Source of the DNA: Candidatus Roseilinea sp.
GTDB lineage: Bacteria; Chloroflexota; Anaerolineae; J036; Brachytrichaceae
DNA length: 55,205 bases
Assembly (NCBI GenBank): GCA_025055235.1
Contig: JANWYN010000134.1
Location: forward strand, 1 to 55,205
Direction of reading: 5' to 3'
How positions within the stretch are numbered: position 1 is the stretch's first letter; every line of letters begins with the position of its first letter. Of this stretch, positions 16,807-24,725 are shown piece by piece. The translations under genes and the position numbers were made by a program. The notes under the pieces were generated by a model. The model searched no databases and was not told the origin of the DNA. It was given only the letters and a program-made list of their open reading frames with translations.

Positions 16807-17801
16807 CTGCGGATCGTTGTGCCCTCGTCCTCGGCGTAGATGCCGGCAATTCCAAAACTATCGCCATCGTTGCGCGCAGCGATGGTCGCATCGTGGGTTG
16901 GGGACGCAGTGGCTGTGGCGACATCTACGGTGCAGGCGAACATAGTGCGCTGGACGCCATCGCCGAGGCCTCGTATGCCGCGCTGCGTGAAGCGGCGATT
17001 GGCGCCGGCGCGCTGTCGGCTGTCGTCTTGAGCGCGGCAGGCGCCGATTGGCCCGAAGACTTCGATGTGATCCGCGCGGGCGCGATTGCGCGTGGCCTCG
17101 GTCCGAATCCCGTCGTTTATAACGATGCCATCGGCGGGTTGCGCGCCGGCTCGCCGGACGGCACAGGCGTGAGCGTGGTGTGCGGCACGGGCGCAGCGAC
17201 CGGCGCGCGCTCGCGCGATGGGCGCATCTGGCACAGCAGCTTCTGGCAGGTCCCTCAAGGCGCGCAGCAGTTGGGTCATCTGGCGCTTCAAGCCGTCATT
17301 CAGGCCGAACTGGGCATCGCCCCGCCGACGGTGCTGACGCCGGCGCTCTTGCGATACCTGAATGTGCCGACCGTCGAAGCTGCCCTGCATGCCTTGACGG
17401 CGCGCAGTCTTTCGTCGCATCCCGATATGAAGTCGCTCGCTAAGCTGCTGCTGGACGTGGCCGCAGCGGGGGACCCTTCGGCCGTTGGCGTGGTCGCGGC
17501 GCATGGCCGCGCGCTGGGTGACGTGGCACTTGCCGCGGCGCGCCGAGTCGGTCTCATCCATGAACCATTCCACCTGGTGTTGATCGGCGGCGTGTTTCGG
17601 CATCCGTCGCCGGTCTTGCGCGAGGCGGTCGCGGCGCGCGTGCGTGAAGATGCGCCCGATGTGAACGTGATCCACGCGGCCTTCGAGCCGGCCGTCGGCG
17701 CGGTCATGCTGGCGCTAGAGCATATCGGCATCGCCATCACCCCGGAGGTTCGCGCGACCCTGCAGGCCACGGCGCCGCCTGCAGACTTCTTCGCCACTTG
17801 A
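16800..17801 (+). CDS. N-acetylglucosamine kinase-like protein (BadF/BadG family)
   Basis: This is a 333-residue ASKHA-fold ATPase of the BadF/BadG/BcrA family, to which bacterial and animal N-acetylglucosamine kinases belong. The phosphate-1 motif LGVDAGNSKTIAIV is at the N-terminus, a second nucleotide loop VVCGTGAATGARSRDGR lies near residue 125, and LVLIGGVFRHPS near 260 is the adenosine region. It overlaps the nagB-like gene by a few codons, which indicates coupled expression and a joint role: kinase, then deaminase after deacetylation. A nagA deacetylase is not seen in the window. An in-frame GTG at 16794 is an alternative start. Confidence 0.8.
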   Translation: MLTADRCALVLGVDAGNSKTIAIVARSDGRIVGWGRSGCGDIYGAGEHSALDAIAEASYAALREAAIGAGALSAVVLSAAGADWPEDFDVIRAGAIARGLGPNPVVYNDAIGGLRAGSPDGTGVSVVCGTGAATGARSRDGRIWHSSFWQVPQGAQQLGHLALQAVIQAELGIAPPTVLTPALLRYLNVPTVEAALHALTARSLSSHPDMKSLAKLLLDVAAAGDPSAVGVVAAHGRALGDVALAAARRVGLIHEPFHLVLIGGVFRHPSPVLREAVAARVREDAPDVNVIHAAFEPAVGAVMLALEHIGIAITPEVRATLQATAPPADFFAT

Positions 17802-17810
17802 GGCAGCTAA

Positions 17811-18905
17811 ATGGAACACGTCGTGGTATATCGCGAGCGCGGTCGCTTCGCCGGCTGGCCTGCCAACTACGGCATGTGGTCGTGGGGCGATGAGCTGGTC
17901 GTCGGTTTCACCGTCGGCGTCTTCAAGGCCGGTGCCGGCTTTCACGCCAAAGTTGCGACGCAACCCTTCGTCACGATGCAAGCGCGCTCGCTGGATAGCG
18001 GCGCGACCTGGCATGCACAGCCGATGCCATGTCGCACGCCGGGCGGCCGCGCCCTTTCGGCCGATGAGCATGTCGTGGACGGTCTGAAGGTCGCCGAAAC
18101 GTTGCAGGGCGACGATGCGCCGCAGCCGTGCCCAGGCGATGTGGATTTCACCCAGCCAGACTTCGCACTGCTATGCGCTCGCTCTGGGCTGGCGGCGGGC
18201 GCCGTGTCATGGTTCTATCTTTCGACTGATCGCTGCCGGTCGTGGCGCGGCCCCTATGCGTTGCCGATGTTCGGGCAGGCCGGCGTCGCCGCCCGCACCG
18301 ATGCCGTCGTGTTGGGCTCACGATCGTTGCTGTTGCTGCTGACGGCGGCCAAACCCAACGGCGAGGAGGGGCGCGTCTTCGTTGCGCGCACCGACGACGG
18401 CGGTCGCACGTTCCGGTTCGTAGCGTGGGTTACGCCGGCGCCGGAGGGCTACACCATCATGCCCGCGACGGTGCGGCTGGCTTCGGGCCGGCTGGTAACT
18501 GCGGTGCGCTGCGCCGGGCCACTCGAGCGGGTAGGGCCGTATTGGATTGATGTGTATGCGTCGGACGATGAAGGCGAGAGCTGGCGATGGATGGGCACGC
18601 CTGTGCGCAGCGCCGGCGCATACGGCAACCCGTCTGCCATGACGCTGCTGAGCGATGGCCGGCTATGCCTGACCTACGGCCGCCGCGAGGCACCGTTCGG
18701 CATCCGCGCGCGGTTGAGCGCCGACGGCGGCGCGACGTGGGGCGCGGAAATCGTCCTGCGCGCCGATGGCGGTGATCCCGACCTGGGTTACCCGCGCACT
18801 GCGCAACGATCCGACGGCGCGCTGGTCACGGTCTATTACTTCAACGACCGGCCTGATGGCGAGCGCTACATCGGCGCGACGATCTGGCAGCCGCCGGATG
18901 GCTGA
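17811..18905 (+). CDS. Sialidase-fold (BNR/Asp-box) protein, cytoplasmic
   Basis: This is a 364-residue six-bladed beta-propeller protein of the sialidase superfamily. Four Asp-box motifs are readable: SLDSGATW, TDDGGRTF, SDDEGESW and SADGGATW. There is no signal peptide or membrane segment, unlike most secreted sialidases, and the canonical FRIP motif near the N-terminus is not evident. It may therefore hydrolyse or isomerise an imported oligosaccharide, or be a non-sialidase relative. It starts 9 bases after the kinase-like gene with GAGGCAGC upstream, closing the plus-strand island. Confidence 0.75.
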   Translation: MEHVVVYRERGRFAGWPANYGMWSWGDELVVGFTVGVFKAGAGFHAKVATQPFVTMQARSLDSGATWHAQPMPCRTPGGRALSADEHVVDGLKVAETLQGDDAPQPCPGDVDFTQPDFALLCARSGLAAGAVSWFYLSTDRCRSWRGPYALPMFGQAGVAARTDAVVLGSRSLLLLLTAAKPNGEEGRVFVARTDDGGRTFRFVAWVTPAPEGYTIMPATVRLASGRLVTAVRCAGPLERVGPYWIDVYASDDEGESWRWMGTPVRSAGAYGNPSAMTLLSDGRLCLTYGRREAPFGIRARLSADGGATWGAEIVLRADGGDPDLGYPRTAQRSDGALVTVYYFNDRPDGERYIGATIWQPPDG

Positions 18906-18924
18906 TGTTGGCGGATAAGACGCT

Positions 18925-19563
18925 TCACAACAATTGTTCCAGCGTGGGCGCGAGTTCTGCCCGGCGTCCGCTTGCCTCCACCGCGTGAATTGCATCGTGA
19001 AGAATGCGTCGAAGCGCCGCGCGGCCGTCGTCGGCTGAATGTGCGCCTTCGTCAAGCGTGCGGTGAAGCGCGTTCAGGCAGGCGAGGTAGAGCGTGAAGG
19101 GCTCGACCTTCGCCAGCCGTGATTCATATTGATCCTGTCGGCCGGCCCACGCACCGCGTCGCCGCGCCAGCAACGCCTCGAACTCCTCGCTCAGCACGGT
19201 AGCCGGGTCTTCCTCCTCGATCAGGTGCAGGATGGGCGCGTCGGATGTGATGGTGCAGTGGGTGTGATCCGCCAACACTTCGACGACGGCGTTCCCGCCA
19301 AAGCTGAAGAACACGACCGGCTTGTCCACGAAGTCGCGCAGGGTGATGCGCCCCGCGCAAACGCGATAGTGGGCCACATGCCAGGGATGACGAATGTCCA
19401 TCTGCCGCACGCTGCCGAAATGTGCGACCGGCAGATGAAGCACACGCGTGTCATAGTGACGATGCGTCGGCGCAGCGAAGAGGTTGACATCCAGGCGCGG
19501 ATAGCCGGGATCGCCCGGGTGCGCAGCGGGATGAAGGTAGTACCCAAGTTCGTCGCTGTTCAC
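18925..19563 (-). CDS. Protein of unknown function
   Basis: I do not recognise this 212-residue protein. It appears soluble. The N-terminal half is rich in His, Tyr and aromatic residues (RHYDTRVLHLPVAHFG, HPWHVAHYRV) with beta-strand character, perhaps a cupin-like or jelly-roll part. The C-terminal half (about 125-212) is predicted helical. It starts with GTG, 24 bases after the end of the glycosyltransferase gene on the same strand, and converges on the sialidase-like gene with a 19-base gap. Codon use resembles that of its neighbours, so it is likely real. A metal-binding role is a guess from the histidines only. Confidence 0.6.
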   Translation of the reverse strand: MNSDELGYYLHPAAHPGDPGYPRLDVNLFAAPTHRHYDTRVLHLPVAHFGSVRQMDIRHPWHVAHYRVCAGRITLRDFVDKPVVFFSFGGNAVVEVLADHTHCTITSDAPILHLIEEEDPATVLSEEFEALLARRRGAWAGRQDQYESRLAKVEPFTLYLACLNALHRTLDEGAHSADDGRAALRRILHDAIHAVEASGRRAELAPTLEQLL

Positions 19564-20446
19564 GCTCGCGGCGCAGTATGCAACAGATCACTCCACAACG
19601 ACAGTGGCAATTGTCACTGCGTCTGCTCCGTCGGTCGTGCGGAGGCGCTCGCCGGTGTCCGGATCATACAAGCCGATGACGATCCTCAACGGCCCGCGAT
19701 AGTCCGCCGGCAGCGCCAGCCCATGATTGTCGCGCACGGCTTCGCCCGGCGGCCACGTCGTCATCGGGCGCAGGTCGTTGAGCGGCTGCGCGTCGTGCTG
19801 GGCGATCACGCTGCCATCCGGCCGTATGGCATGCACGAACACCTTGTAGTTTTTGGCAATCGGCGCCTCGGCGCGCCAGGTGAGCGCTACCGGCAACACA
19901 GCGCCGGGCGGGATTGACTGTGGCAGGCGTGCCGCTTCCAGGACGACCGTGCCCCAGCGCGCGCCGGCTGCATCGCTGGGCAGCAGCTCATCGCGCGCGA
20001 CGCCGTAGAGGCCGTAGAACACCTCCTCTTCGCCCCACTGCGCATGCGCCGGGTAGAAGTTCGAGTCCATCCAGCCGCGCAGGTCGCCGTTTTTGCCGGC
20101 CAGCCCGCGATATAGCACGATCCACAGCCGGTCATGTTGCTGCGCCGCCCGAGCGATGCGCGCCTCCCAGCGCTCGCGCGGCTCGATTACCGGATCCCAC
20201 GTCAGCGCGTAGGACCAATCCGGATCGCCGGCTTGTTGGTCGAGCGCGTAGAACCCGGCCGGGCTGAGCACGTTGAAGAAGACCAAATCGCCGGGTCGCG
20301 CGAGCGGCGCGATGTGCGCGCGATAGGTATGCGGGTTATAGGGGTCGAACACCTCGAGCGTCTTGGCGTAGACGAACGACGTGCTCGTCGGCCAATAGAC
20401 GATGATCAGCGCCGAGATGAGCAGGGCGATGGGGATGTTGCGCATG

Positions 20447-20500
20447 GCGTCTTGCGTCCTGCGTCTTGCGTCTTGCGTCTTGCGTCCTGCGTCTTGCGTG
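20447..20500. repeat. Heptamer repeat inserted in frame in the glycosyltransferase gene
   Basis: Seven units of GCGTCTT/GCGTCCT follow each other with a strict seven-base period. Read on the minus strand they encode the polar segment TQDAGRKTQDARRRTQDAMR between two predicted hydrophobic stretches. The related array at 7358-7412 lies between genes. Confidence 0.85.
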
Positions 20501-21041
20501 CCGGCTGTCAGGAGTTGATCGAGCGACCAGCCGAGCAGCATCGCTAGCGCCGGCGTCGCGCAGATCAGCATGCGCGCGTTGAACGCCCATTGCCGCGCGG
20601 CGAACGCCACGCCCAGCAGTGTGAACGCGATCATCATCAGCGGCAGCGCCAGCAGCCCAAGCGGACGCCGTCGAATCGAGGCAGCGACGGCGCCGGCAGC
20701 GACAATCAGGCCGATCACGAGCGGGCCGGCGACGCCGGCTTGCTGCGCCATCGTCAAGTCGAACACACCTTGGCGCACGAAGTAGCTCAGCGGGAATTGC
20801 TGGCCGATGTTAGTGGTCGCTTCGGCAGCGGCGCGGCTCAGGAACTGTGGCACGGCGAACACACCCCAGGGTGCAAAGATGAGCGCCGCGACGCCGATGG
20901 ACAGCGCGATGTCGCGCGCGGCGCGCCAATTGCGCTGCATGCCGGCGCGGCCCAGCGCGTAGATCGCGATCGCCGCCAGCGCCCAGGCTGCGTGGTAGAG
21001 CGTCAACATGGCGCCGGCTGCGCCGACTGCGAGGATGATGA

Positions 21042-21093
21042 GAGATTGGAGATTGGAGATTGAATTGCGCCCTAATCTCCAATCTCCAATCTC
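21042..21093. repeat. Perfect inverted heptamer repeat breaking the glycosyltransferase frame
   Basis: GAGATTGGAGATTGGAGATT at 21042-21061 is exactly complementary to 21074-21093, with a 12-base loop. The units are heptamers (GATTGGA). The element sits between the codons for MYGA and ILAVGAAGAM of the glycosyltransferase and changes the reading frame. Confidence 0.9.
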
Positions 21094-21565
21094 CAATTCG
21101 CGCCATACATCGCCATCAGCACGAACGACGGCGCGAGCGCATACATGCGCACCACGGCGCCGTAATACACCGCCAGCGGCATCCAGGCCATGAAGAATGC
21201 TGCCAGCACCGCGGTGCGCTGTGAGCGCGACCACACGCGTGCCGCGACATACGCCAGCGGGATCGCCGTCGTGCTCAGCAGCATCGAGAGGTAGCGCGCG
21301 GCGAATAGGTCGTAGCTGGTCGCGCGCTGCCACGCGCCGAGCAGCAGGTAATACAGTGGTGGGTGCACGTCAGCGGCAGTGATGGTCAGCAGCTCGGCGA
21401 TGGGCAGCGACGCGTGGGCGATGGACCAACCCTCGTCCCAGCGCGGTGGGATCACGTCGTTGAGCGGCAAGCGCAGCGCGAAGCCCAGCAGCGTCGCCAA
21501 TGCAACCAGCGTCGAGGCGCGAAGGAGGAACGTCACGTTGTGCTCCGGTGCGGCGCGCGCTCGCG

Positions 21566-22495
21566 TCACGCGCCGTTGCGCTTCAGGCTCATCAGCGCGA
21601 TGCCGGCCAGCGCCAGTACCGCGCCGAGCAGCGTAAGCGGCTGCACCGTCTCGCCCAGCACGAGCATCGCCAAGATCGTCGAGCCGACCGGCTCGCCCAG
21701 CACGGGGATCGTGCCGTATACCGCCGGCAGGCGTCGCACCGACCAGTTGAACGACGTGTGGCCGATGAGCTGCGGCATCAGCGCCAGCAGCGCGATCCAG
21801 AGATAAGCCGAGAGGTTATCCGCCGTAAGCGGCGTTCCGGTGAGCAGCACAACGGCCATCAGCACGATCGCTGCCGCGCCGTAGACCAGGGTGATGTAGG
21901 CCAGCAGCGAGAACTTGCTGCGCAGCGCGCGCGCGATGATGAGATAGGGCGTCATGCACAGCGCACCGATGAGCGCCAGGGCGTTGCCCAGCATCGGGTT
22001 CTGGCCGGGCGCAGTCCCGCCGCTGTCGGAGAGGCCGATCAGCACGCCGCCGGCGATGGCGATGACCATGCCGGCCATGACGCGCGCCGTGAGCGGCTCC
22101 TTCAAAAACAGCGCCGACGCTGCGGCGATAAACAGCGGCGAGAGCGACACCAGCACGACCGAGCTGACCACGCTGGTGAACTCCAGCGAGAGAATCCACG
22201 TCGCGAAGTGCCCGCCTAGGAAGACGCCGCTGACGGCAGCAGTGAGCAGGTCGCGCCGGGACAGCGCCCGGAATTCGTCGCTGCAACGGGCGGTGGCGAA
22301 CGGCAACAGCACGAGTGCGGCGATCGTCAGCCGCAGTGCGGCGATCGCTAGCGAGCTTGCGCCGGCCTGTTGTGCAAATCGAACGAAGATCGAGGCGGTC
22401 GAGACGGCAATGACGCCGATGACGATGCCCAGTGCGGGAGGGAGGGACGGCCGTTCCAGCGCCGTCGTTGGCGTTGTCACGGCGGCAATTATCAC
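21566..22495 (-). CDS. EamA/DMT family transporter
   Basis: This is an inner-membrane protein of 309 residues with about ten predicted transmembrane helices arranged as two EamA repeats (residues about 20-150 and 165-305). These are typical of drug/metabolite exporters such as RhaT- or YdcZ-like proteins. Conserved segments such as SIFVRFAQQAGASSLAIAALR and the late PVLGEPVGSTILAMLVLGETVQP agree with the family. The stop codon overlaps the start of the glycosyltransferase gene (ATGA on the minus strand), so the two were co-translated. The transported compound is unknown. It is divergent from the superoxide dismutase gene, with 78 bases between the starts. Confidence 0.88.
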   Translation of the reverse strand: MIIAAVTTPTTALERPSLPPALGIVIGVIAVSTASIFVRFAQQAGASSLAIAALRLTIAALVLLPFATARCSDEFRALSRRDLLTAAVSGVFLGGHFATWILSLEFTSVVSSVVLVSLSPLFIAAASALFLKEPLTARVMAGMVIAIAGGVLIGLSDSGGTAPGQNPMLGNALALIGALCMTPYLIIARALRSKFSLLAYITLVYGAAAIVLMAVVLLTGTPLTADNLSAYLWIALLALMPQLIGHTSFNWSVRRLPAVYGTIPVLGEPVGSTILAMLVLGETVQPLTLLGAVLALAGIALMSLKRNGA

Positions 22496-22516
22496 AAAAC
22501 GCCGGCAGTGGGGCTT

Positions 22517-22543
22517 TATAATGCATGCGCGACCGCAAGGTCG
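22517..22543 (+). promoter_or_regulatory. -10 element and leader hairpin of the superoxide dismutase gene
   Basis: A perfect TATAAT lies at 22517-22522, but no good -35 is seen at the usual distance. Eight bases after it, CGACC-GCAA-GGTCG (22530-22543) can form a small stem closed by a GNRA-type tetraloop, followed by TAAAAAT. It would lie at the very 5' end of the mRNA, where such stems can stabilise a transcript. The SD AGAGGAG follows near 22560. Confidence 0.55.
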
Positions 22544-22573
22544 TAAAAATCAACGCTTGCAGAGGAGACACAC

Positions 22574-23188
22574 ATGGCCTTTGAACTTCCCCCGCTTCCT
22601 TATCCATACGACTCGCTCGAGCCGTACATCGACACCCTGACGATGCAGATCCATCACGATAAACACCATGCGGCTTACGTGAACAACCTCAACAACGCAA
22701 TCAAGGACTACCCCGACCTACAGAGCAAGACGGTCGAGGAATTGATCCAGAACCTGAGCGCGCTGCCCGAGAGCATCCGCACGGCGGTGCGCAACAATGG
22801 CGGTGGCCACGTCAACCACACCATGTTCTGGGAGCAACTCAAGGTGGGCGTGCCGGAGCCGACGAGCGGCCCGCTGGTTGACGCGATCAATGCCGCGTTC
22901 GGTTCGATGGCTGCCTTCAAGGAAGCGTTCGAGAAAGCCGCGATTGGCCGCTTCGGGTCAGGCTGGGCCTGGCTGGTGATCAACAAGGACGGCAAGCTGG
23001 AGGTGATGTCCACCCCGAACCAAGATAATCCGATCATGGCCGAATACGGCGGCCTGAAGCCGATCCTCGGCGTGGATGTGTGGGAGCATGCTTACTACCT
23101 CAAGTATCAGAACCGCCGGCCGGATTACCTGAAGGCGTTCTGGAACGTGGTCAACTGGGAGGATGTGGCGAAGCGCTTCGGCGCCTAG
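22574..23188 (+). CDS. sodA: Superoxide dismutase, Mn type of the Fe/Mn family
   Basis: This is a 204-residue cytoplasmic enzyme that converts superoxide to oxygen and hydrogen peroxide. The four metal ligands are readable: His27 (QIHHDKHH), His82 (HVNHTMFW), Asp168 and His172 (DVWEHAYY). Gln150 in STPNQDNP and the Gly-rich NNGGGHVNH segment are features of manganese-type enzymes, whereas iron-type enzymes have the active-site Gln at the other place. It is a single-gene unit with a strong -10 box, its own leader and a clear AGAGGAG ribosome binding site. A cambialistic (Mn or Fe) enzyme is possible. Confidence 0.93.
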   Translation: MAFELPPLPYPYDSLEPYIDTLTMQIHHDKHHAAYVNNLNNAIKDYPDLQSKTVEELIQNLSALPESIRTAVRNNGGGHVNHTMFWEQLKVGVPEPTSGPLVDAINAAFGSMAAFKEAFEKAAIGRFGSGWAWLVINKDGKLEVMSTPNQDNPIMAEYGGLKPILGVDVWEHAYYLKYQNRRPDYLKAFWNVVNWEDVAKRFGA

Positions 23189-23243
23189 CGCATGAGCGGC
23201 GCATTCCGCGCGGAACGTCCCGCAATCCTATGACGAAAAACGC

Positions 23244-23272
23244 TAGACAACGCATGCGACTTCGTGTATAAC
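23244..23272 (+). promoter_or_regulatory. Promoter of the ferredoxin gene
   Basis: TAGACA (23244-23249) and TATAAC (23267-23272) are separated by the optimal 17 bases. The start of transcription would be near 23279, giving a leader of about 77 bases. Confidence 0.65.
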
Positions 23273-23286
23273 CGGCGTCGTTGGAA

Positions 23287-23304
23287 AGTTAACCGCGGTT
23301 AACT
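23287..23304. promoter_or_regulatory. Perfect 18-bp palindrome, probable operator
   Basis: AGTTAACCGCGGTTAACT is fully symmetric and lies about 8-25 bases downstream of the predicted transcription start of the ferredoxin gene. That is a typical position for a repressor that blocks elongation or promoter escape. AT-rich arms around a CGCG centre fit a dimeric helix-turn-helix protein. The regulator is unknown. Confidence 0.6.
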
Positions 23305-23355
23305 ACAACGTTGAATCGAATGAAATTCTAAATTACCGAGAAGGAGTAGTTCCAG

Positions 23356-23706
23356 ATGACGCACATCATCACCAGCTTGTGCTTGCGCGACGGCGCATGC
23401 GTGGATGTATGCCCGGTGGAGTGCATCGTCGGCGGCAAGCCCGAGGACGAATGGCCGTGGTTCTTCATTGACCCGGCGACGTGCATTGACTGCGGCGCAT
23501 GCGTGCCCGAGTGCCCCTACGAGGCGATCTTCCCGGAGGATGAAGTCCCCGAGGCATACGAGCTGAAGCCCGGACAGCAAGTGCAACCGTTCCGCGGCGA
23601 GCGCTATACGGCTGCCGGCGGCGAGGTGATCAACTTGCGCGAGGACATCCAGTACAACTATGCCTTCTTCCAGGAAGGCCCTGGCTACGCCGCGCGCAAC
23701 ATGTGA
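23356..23706 (+). CDS. Ferredoxin with two iron-sulfur clusters
   Basis: This is a 116-residue soluble electron carrier. The N-terminal cysteines 9, 15, 19 and 23 (CLRDGACVDVCPVEC) and the second motif CIDCGACVPECP (Cys43, 46, 49, 53) form a two-cluster arrangement like 7Fe/8Fe ferredoxins. The second motif is a standard 4Fe-4S site, and the shortened first spacing (C-x5-C) is unusual. A C-terminal extension of about 60 residues follows. A good ribosome binding site (GAAGGAG) precedes the ATG. It is a single-gene unit between a promoter/palindrome and a rho-independent terminator, so it has its own regulation. Confidence 0.9.
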   Translation: MTHIITSLCLRDGACVDVCPVECIVGGKPEDEWPWFFIDPATCIDCGACVPECPYEAIFPEDEVPEAYELKPGQQVQPFRGERYTAAGGEVINLREDIQYNYAFFQEGPGYAARNM

Positions 23707-23736
23707 CGGCTCGCCTGCCGATTCCGTTTGACGCCG

Positions 23737-23776
23737 ATCAGCCAAACGATGCGCTCGTTTGGCTGATTCTATTTTT
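23737..23776 (+). terminator. Rho-independent terminator after the ferredoxin gene
   Basis: ATCAGCCAAACGA (23737-23749) pairs perfectly with TCGTTTGGCTGAT (23755-23767) across a 5-base loop and is followed by TCTATTTTTG. It is the clearest intrinsic terminator in the window. Confidence 0.88.
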
Positions 23777-23792
23777 GTGGGATGATTGAGCC

Positions 23793-24479
23793 ATGAGGAG
23801 CGTACTGGAAGGAGAACTGCGAGGCATCCGCGAGGGCATCGCCGCGCTGAGCGCGCAAGCCGTGGACGCGACCGCGCGCGCGGTGGATGCGCTGGTTCAT
23901 CGCAACTTCGACGAAGCGCGCGAAGTGAAGCGCGATGACAAAGTGACCGACGCGCTGCGCTATGACATCGAGCGCGCCTGCCTGGCCGCCATGGCGACGC
24001 AGCAGCCGGTCGCGCGCGACCTGCGCGAGTTGATCGCCGCAAGCATCATCGCCGTCGAGCTGGAGCGCTGCGGCGATTACGCCAAGGGCGTCGCCAAGGC
24101 CGCGCGCCGGATCACCCGTTGCGACAGCGGCATCCCTACCTTCAACCTGACCGACATGGACCGGCTGGCGCGCGACATGCTCGAGCGCAGCACGCGCGCC
24201 TTCCTCGACGGCGACGTGCAGGCGGCCCGCCAGGTGCTCGACGACGACGACCGCCTCGACGAAATGTATAACGCGTTGTTGTCGCAGGCCATGGATGTCA
24301 TGGCCAAACACCCACAGCACATCGAGTGCGGCACGTGGCTGTTGCACGCCGGCCATAGCCTCGAACGCATCGGCGACCGCGCGACCAACATCGCCGAGCG
24401 CGTAATCTTCGTGGCGACCGGCGATATCACCGGCGACTTGAACGTGCACGATCCAAGCCAGGCGCGTTCACTGCAATAG
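23793..24479 (+). CDS. phoU: Phosphate signalling protein PhoU
   Basis: This is a 228-residue all-helical cytoplasmic protein made of two three-helix PhoU bundles (residues about 10-100 and 115-210). Acidic metal-binding positions are visible in the ELERCGDYAKGVAKAA and LERIGDRATNIAERV segments, the latter being the family signature. PhoU links the phosphate importer PstSCAB to the PhoR/PhoB two-component system and lowers phosphate uptake. No pst or pho genes are next to it, so it stands alone here. A terminator lies just upstream. The ribosome binding site is weak (ATGATTGAG). Confidence 0.92.
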   Translation: MRSVLEGELRGIREGIAALSAQAVDATARAVDALVHRNFDEAREVKRDDKVTDALRYDIERACLAAMATQQPVARDLRELIAASIIAVELERCGDYAKGVAKAARRITRCDSGIPTFNLTDMDRLARDMLERSTRAFLDGDVQAARQVLDDDDRLDEMYNALLSQAMDVMAKHPQHIECGTWLLHAGHSLERIGDRATNIAERVIFVATGDITGDLNVHDPSQARSLQ

Positions 24480-24592
24480 GCACAAGTGACGCAGCGGTTG
24501 AAATCGCGCGTGACGCGAACCGGCTGTGCTCCGGTTACCTACGATTTTGGGGTGCATTCGCCAACTGGGGCAAACACGCACGCTGTCGGGTA

Positions 24593-24646
24593 AGGCGCGC
24601 TCTCCGCAGCGCGCCTGCGTCGCTGGCGCGGAACGGCGTCCGCGCC
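24593..24646. repeat. Two adjacent palindromes downstream of phoU
   Basis: AGGCGCGCT-N6-AGCGCGCCT (24593-24616) and GGCGCGGA-N6-TCCGCGCC (24625-24646) are perfect stems. The second, read in reverse, differs by one loop base from the core at 10245-10266, so it is a dispersed repeat. No U-run follows directly. Confidence 0.65.
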
Positions 24647-24669
24647 CTACGCGCGATTTTTGCCCAACT

Positions 24670-24697
24670 TTGACTTGCCGAATTGCGTTCGTATAAT
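24670..24697 (+). promoter_or_regulatory. Promoter of the xanthine-dehydrogenase-family gene
   Basis: TTGACT (24670-24675) and a perfect TATAAT (24692-24697) are spaced by 16 bases, about 29 bases before the chosen ATG. It places the transcription start near 24704 and rules out the longer in-frame start upstream. Confidence 0.75.
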
Positions 24698-24725
24698 CCG
24701 CTCATCCACCGCGCGAGGCAAGCCC

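Larger units (their letters stand above)
19588..21569 (-). pseudogene. GT39/ArnT-like membrane glycosyltransferase, frameshifted by a repeat insertion
   Basis: The gene encodes an integral membrane glycosyltransferase of the ArnT/PMT (GT39) type. The N-terminal part (21569 to about 21099) has a first transmembrane helix, WDEGWSIAHASLP and the family signature DVHPPLYYLLLGAW. The remaining helices and the C-terminal periplasmic domain (to 19588) are in another frame. The break is exactly at an inserted inverted heptamer repeat at about 21040-21098, whose length is not a multiple of three. The upstream frame ends in a TAG inside the insert. A second repeat (20447-20500) is inserted in frame. 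It overlaps the EamA gene by 4 bases. It is either a pseudogene or rescued by frameshifting; a sequencing error in the repeat cannot be excluded. Confidence 0.75.
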
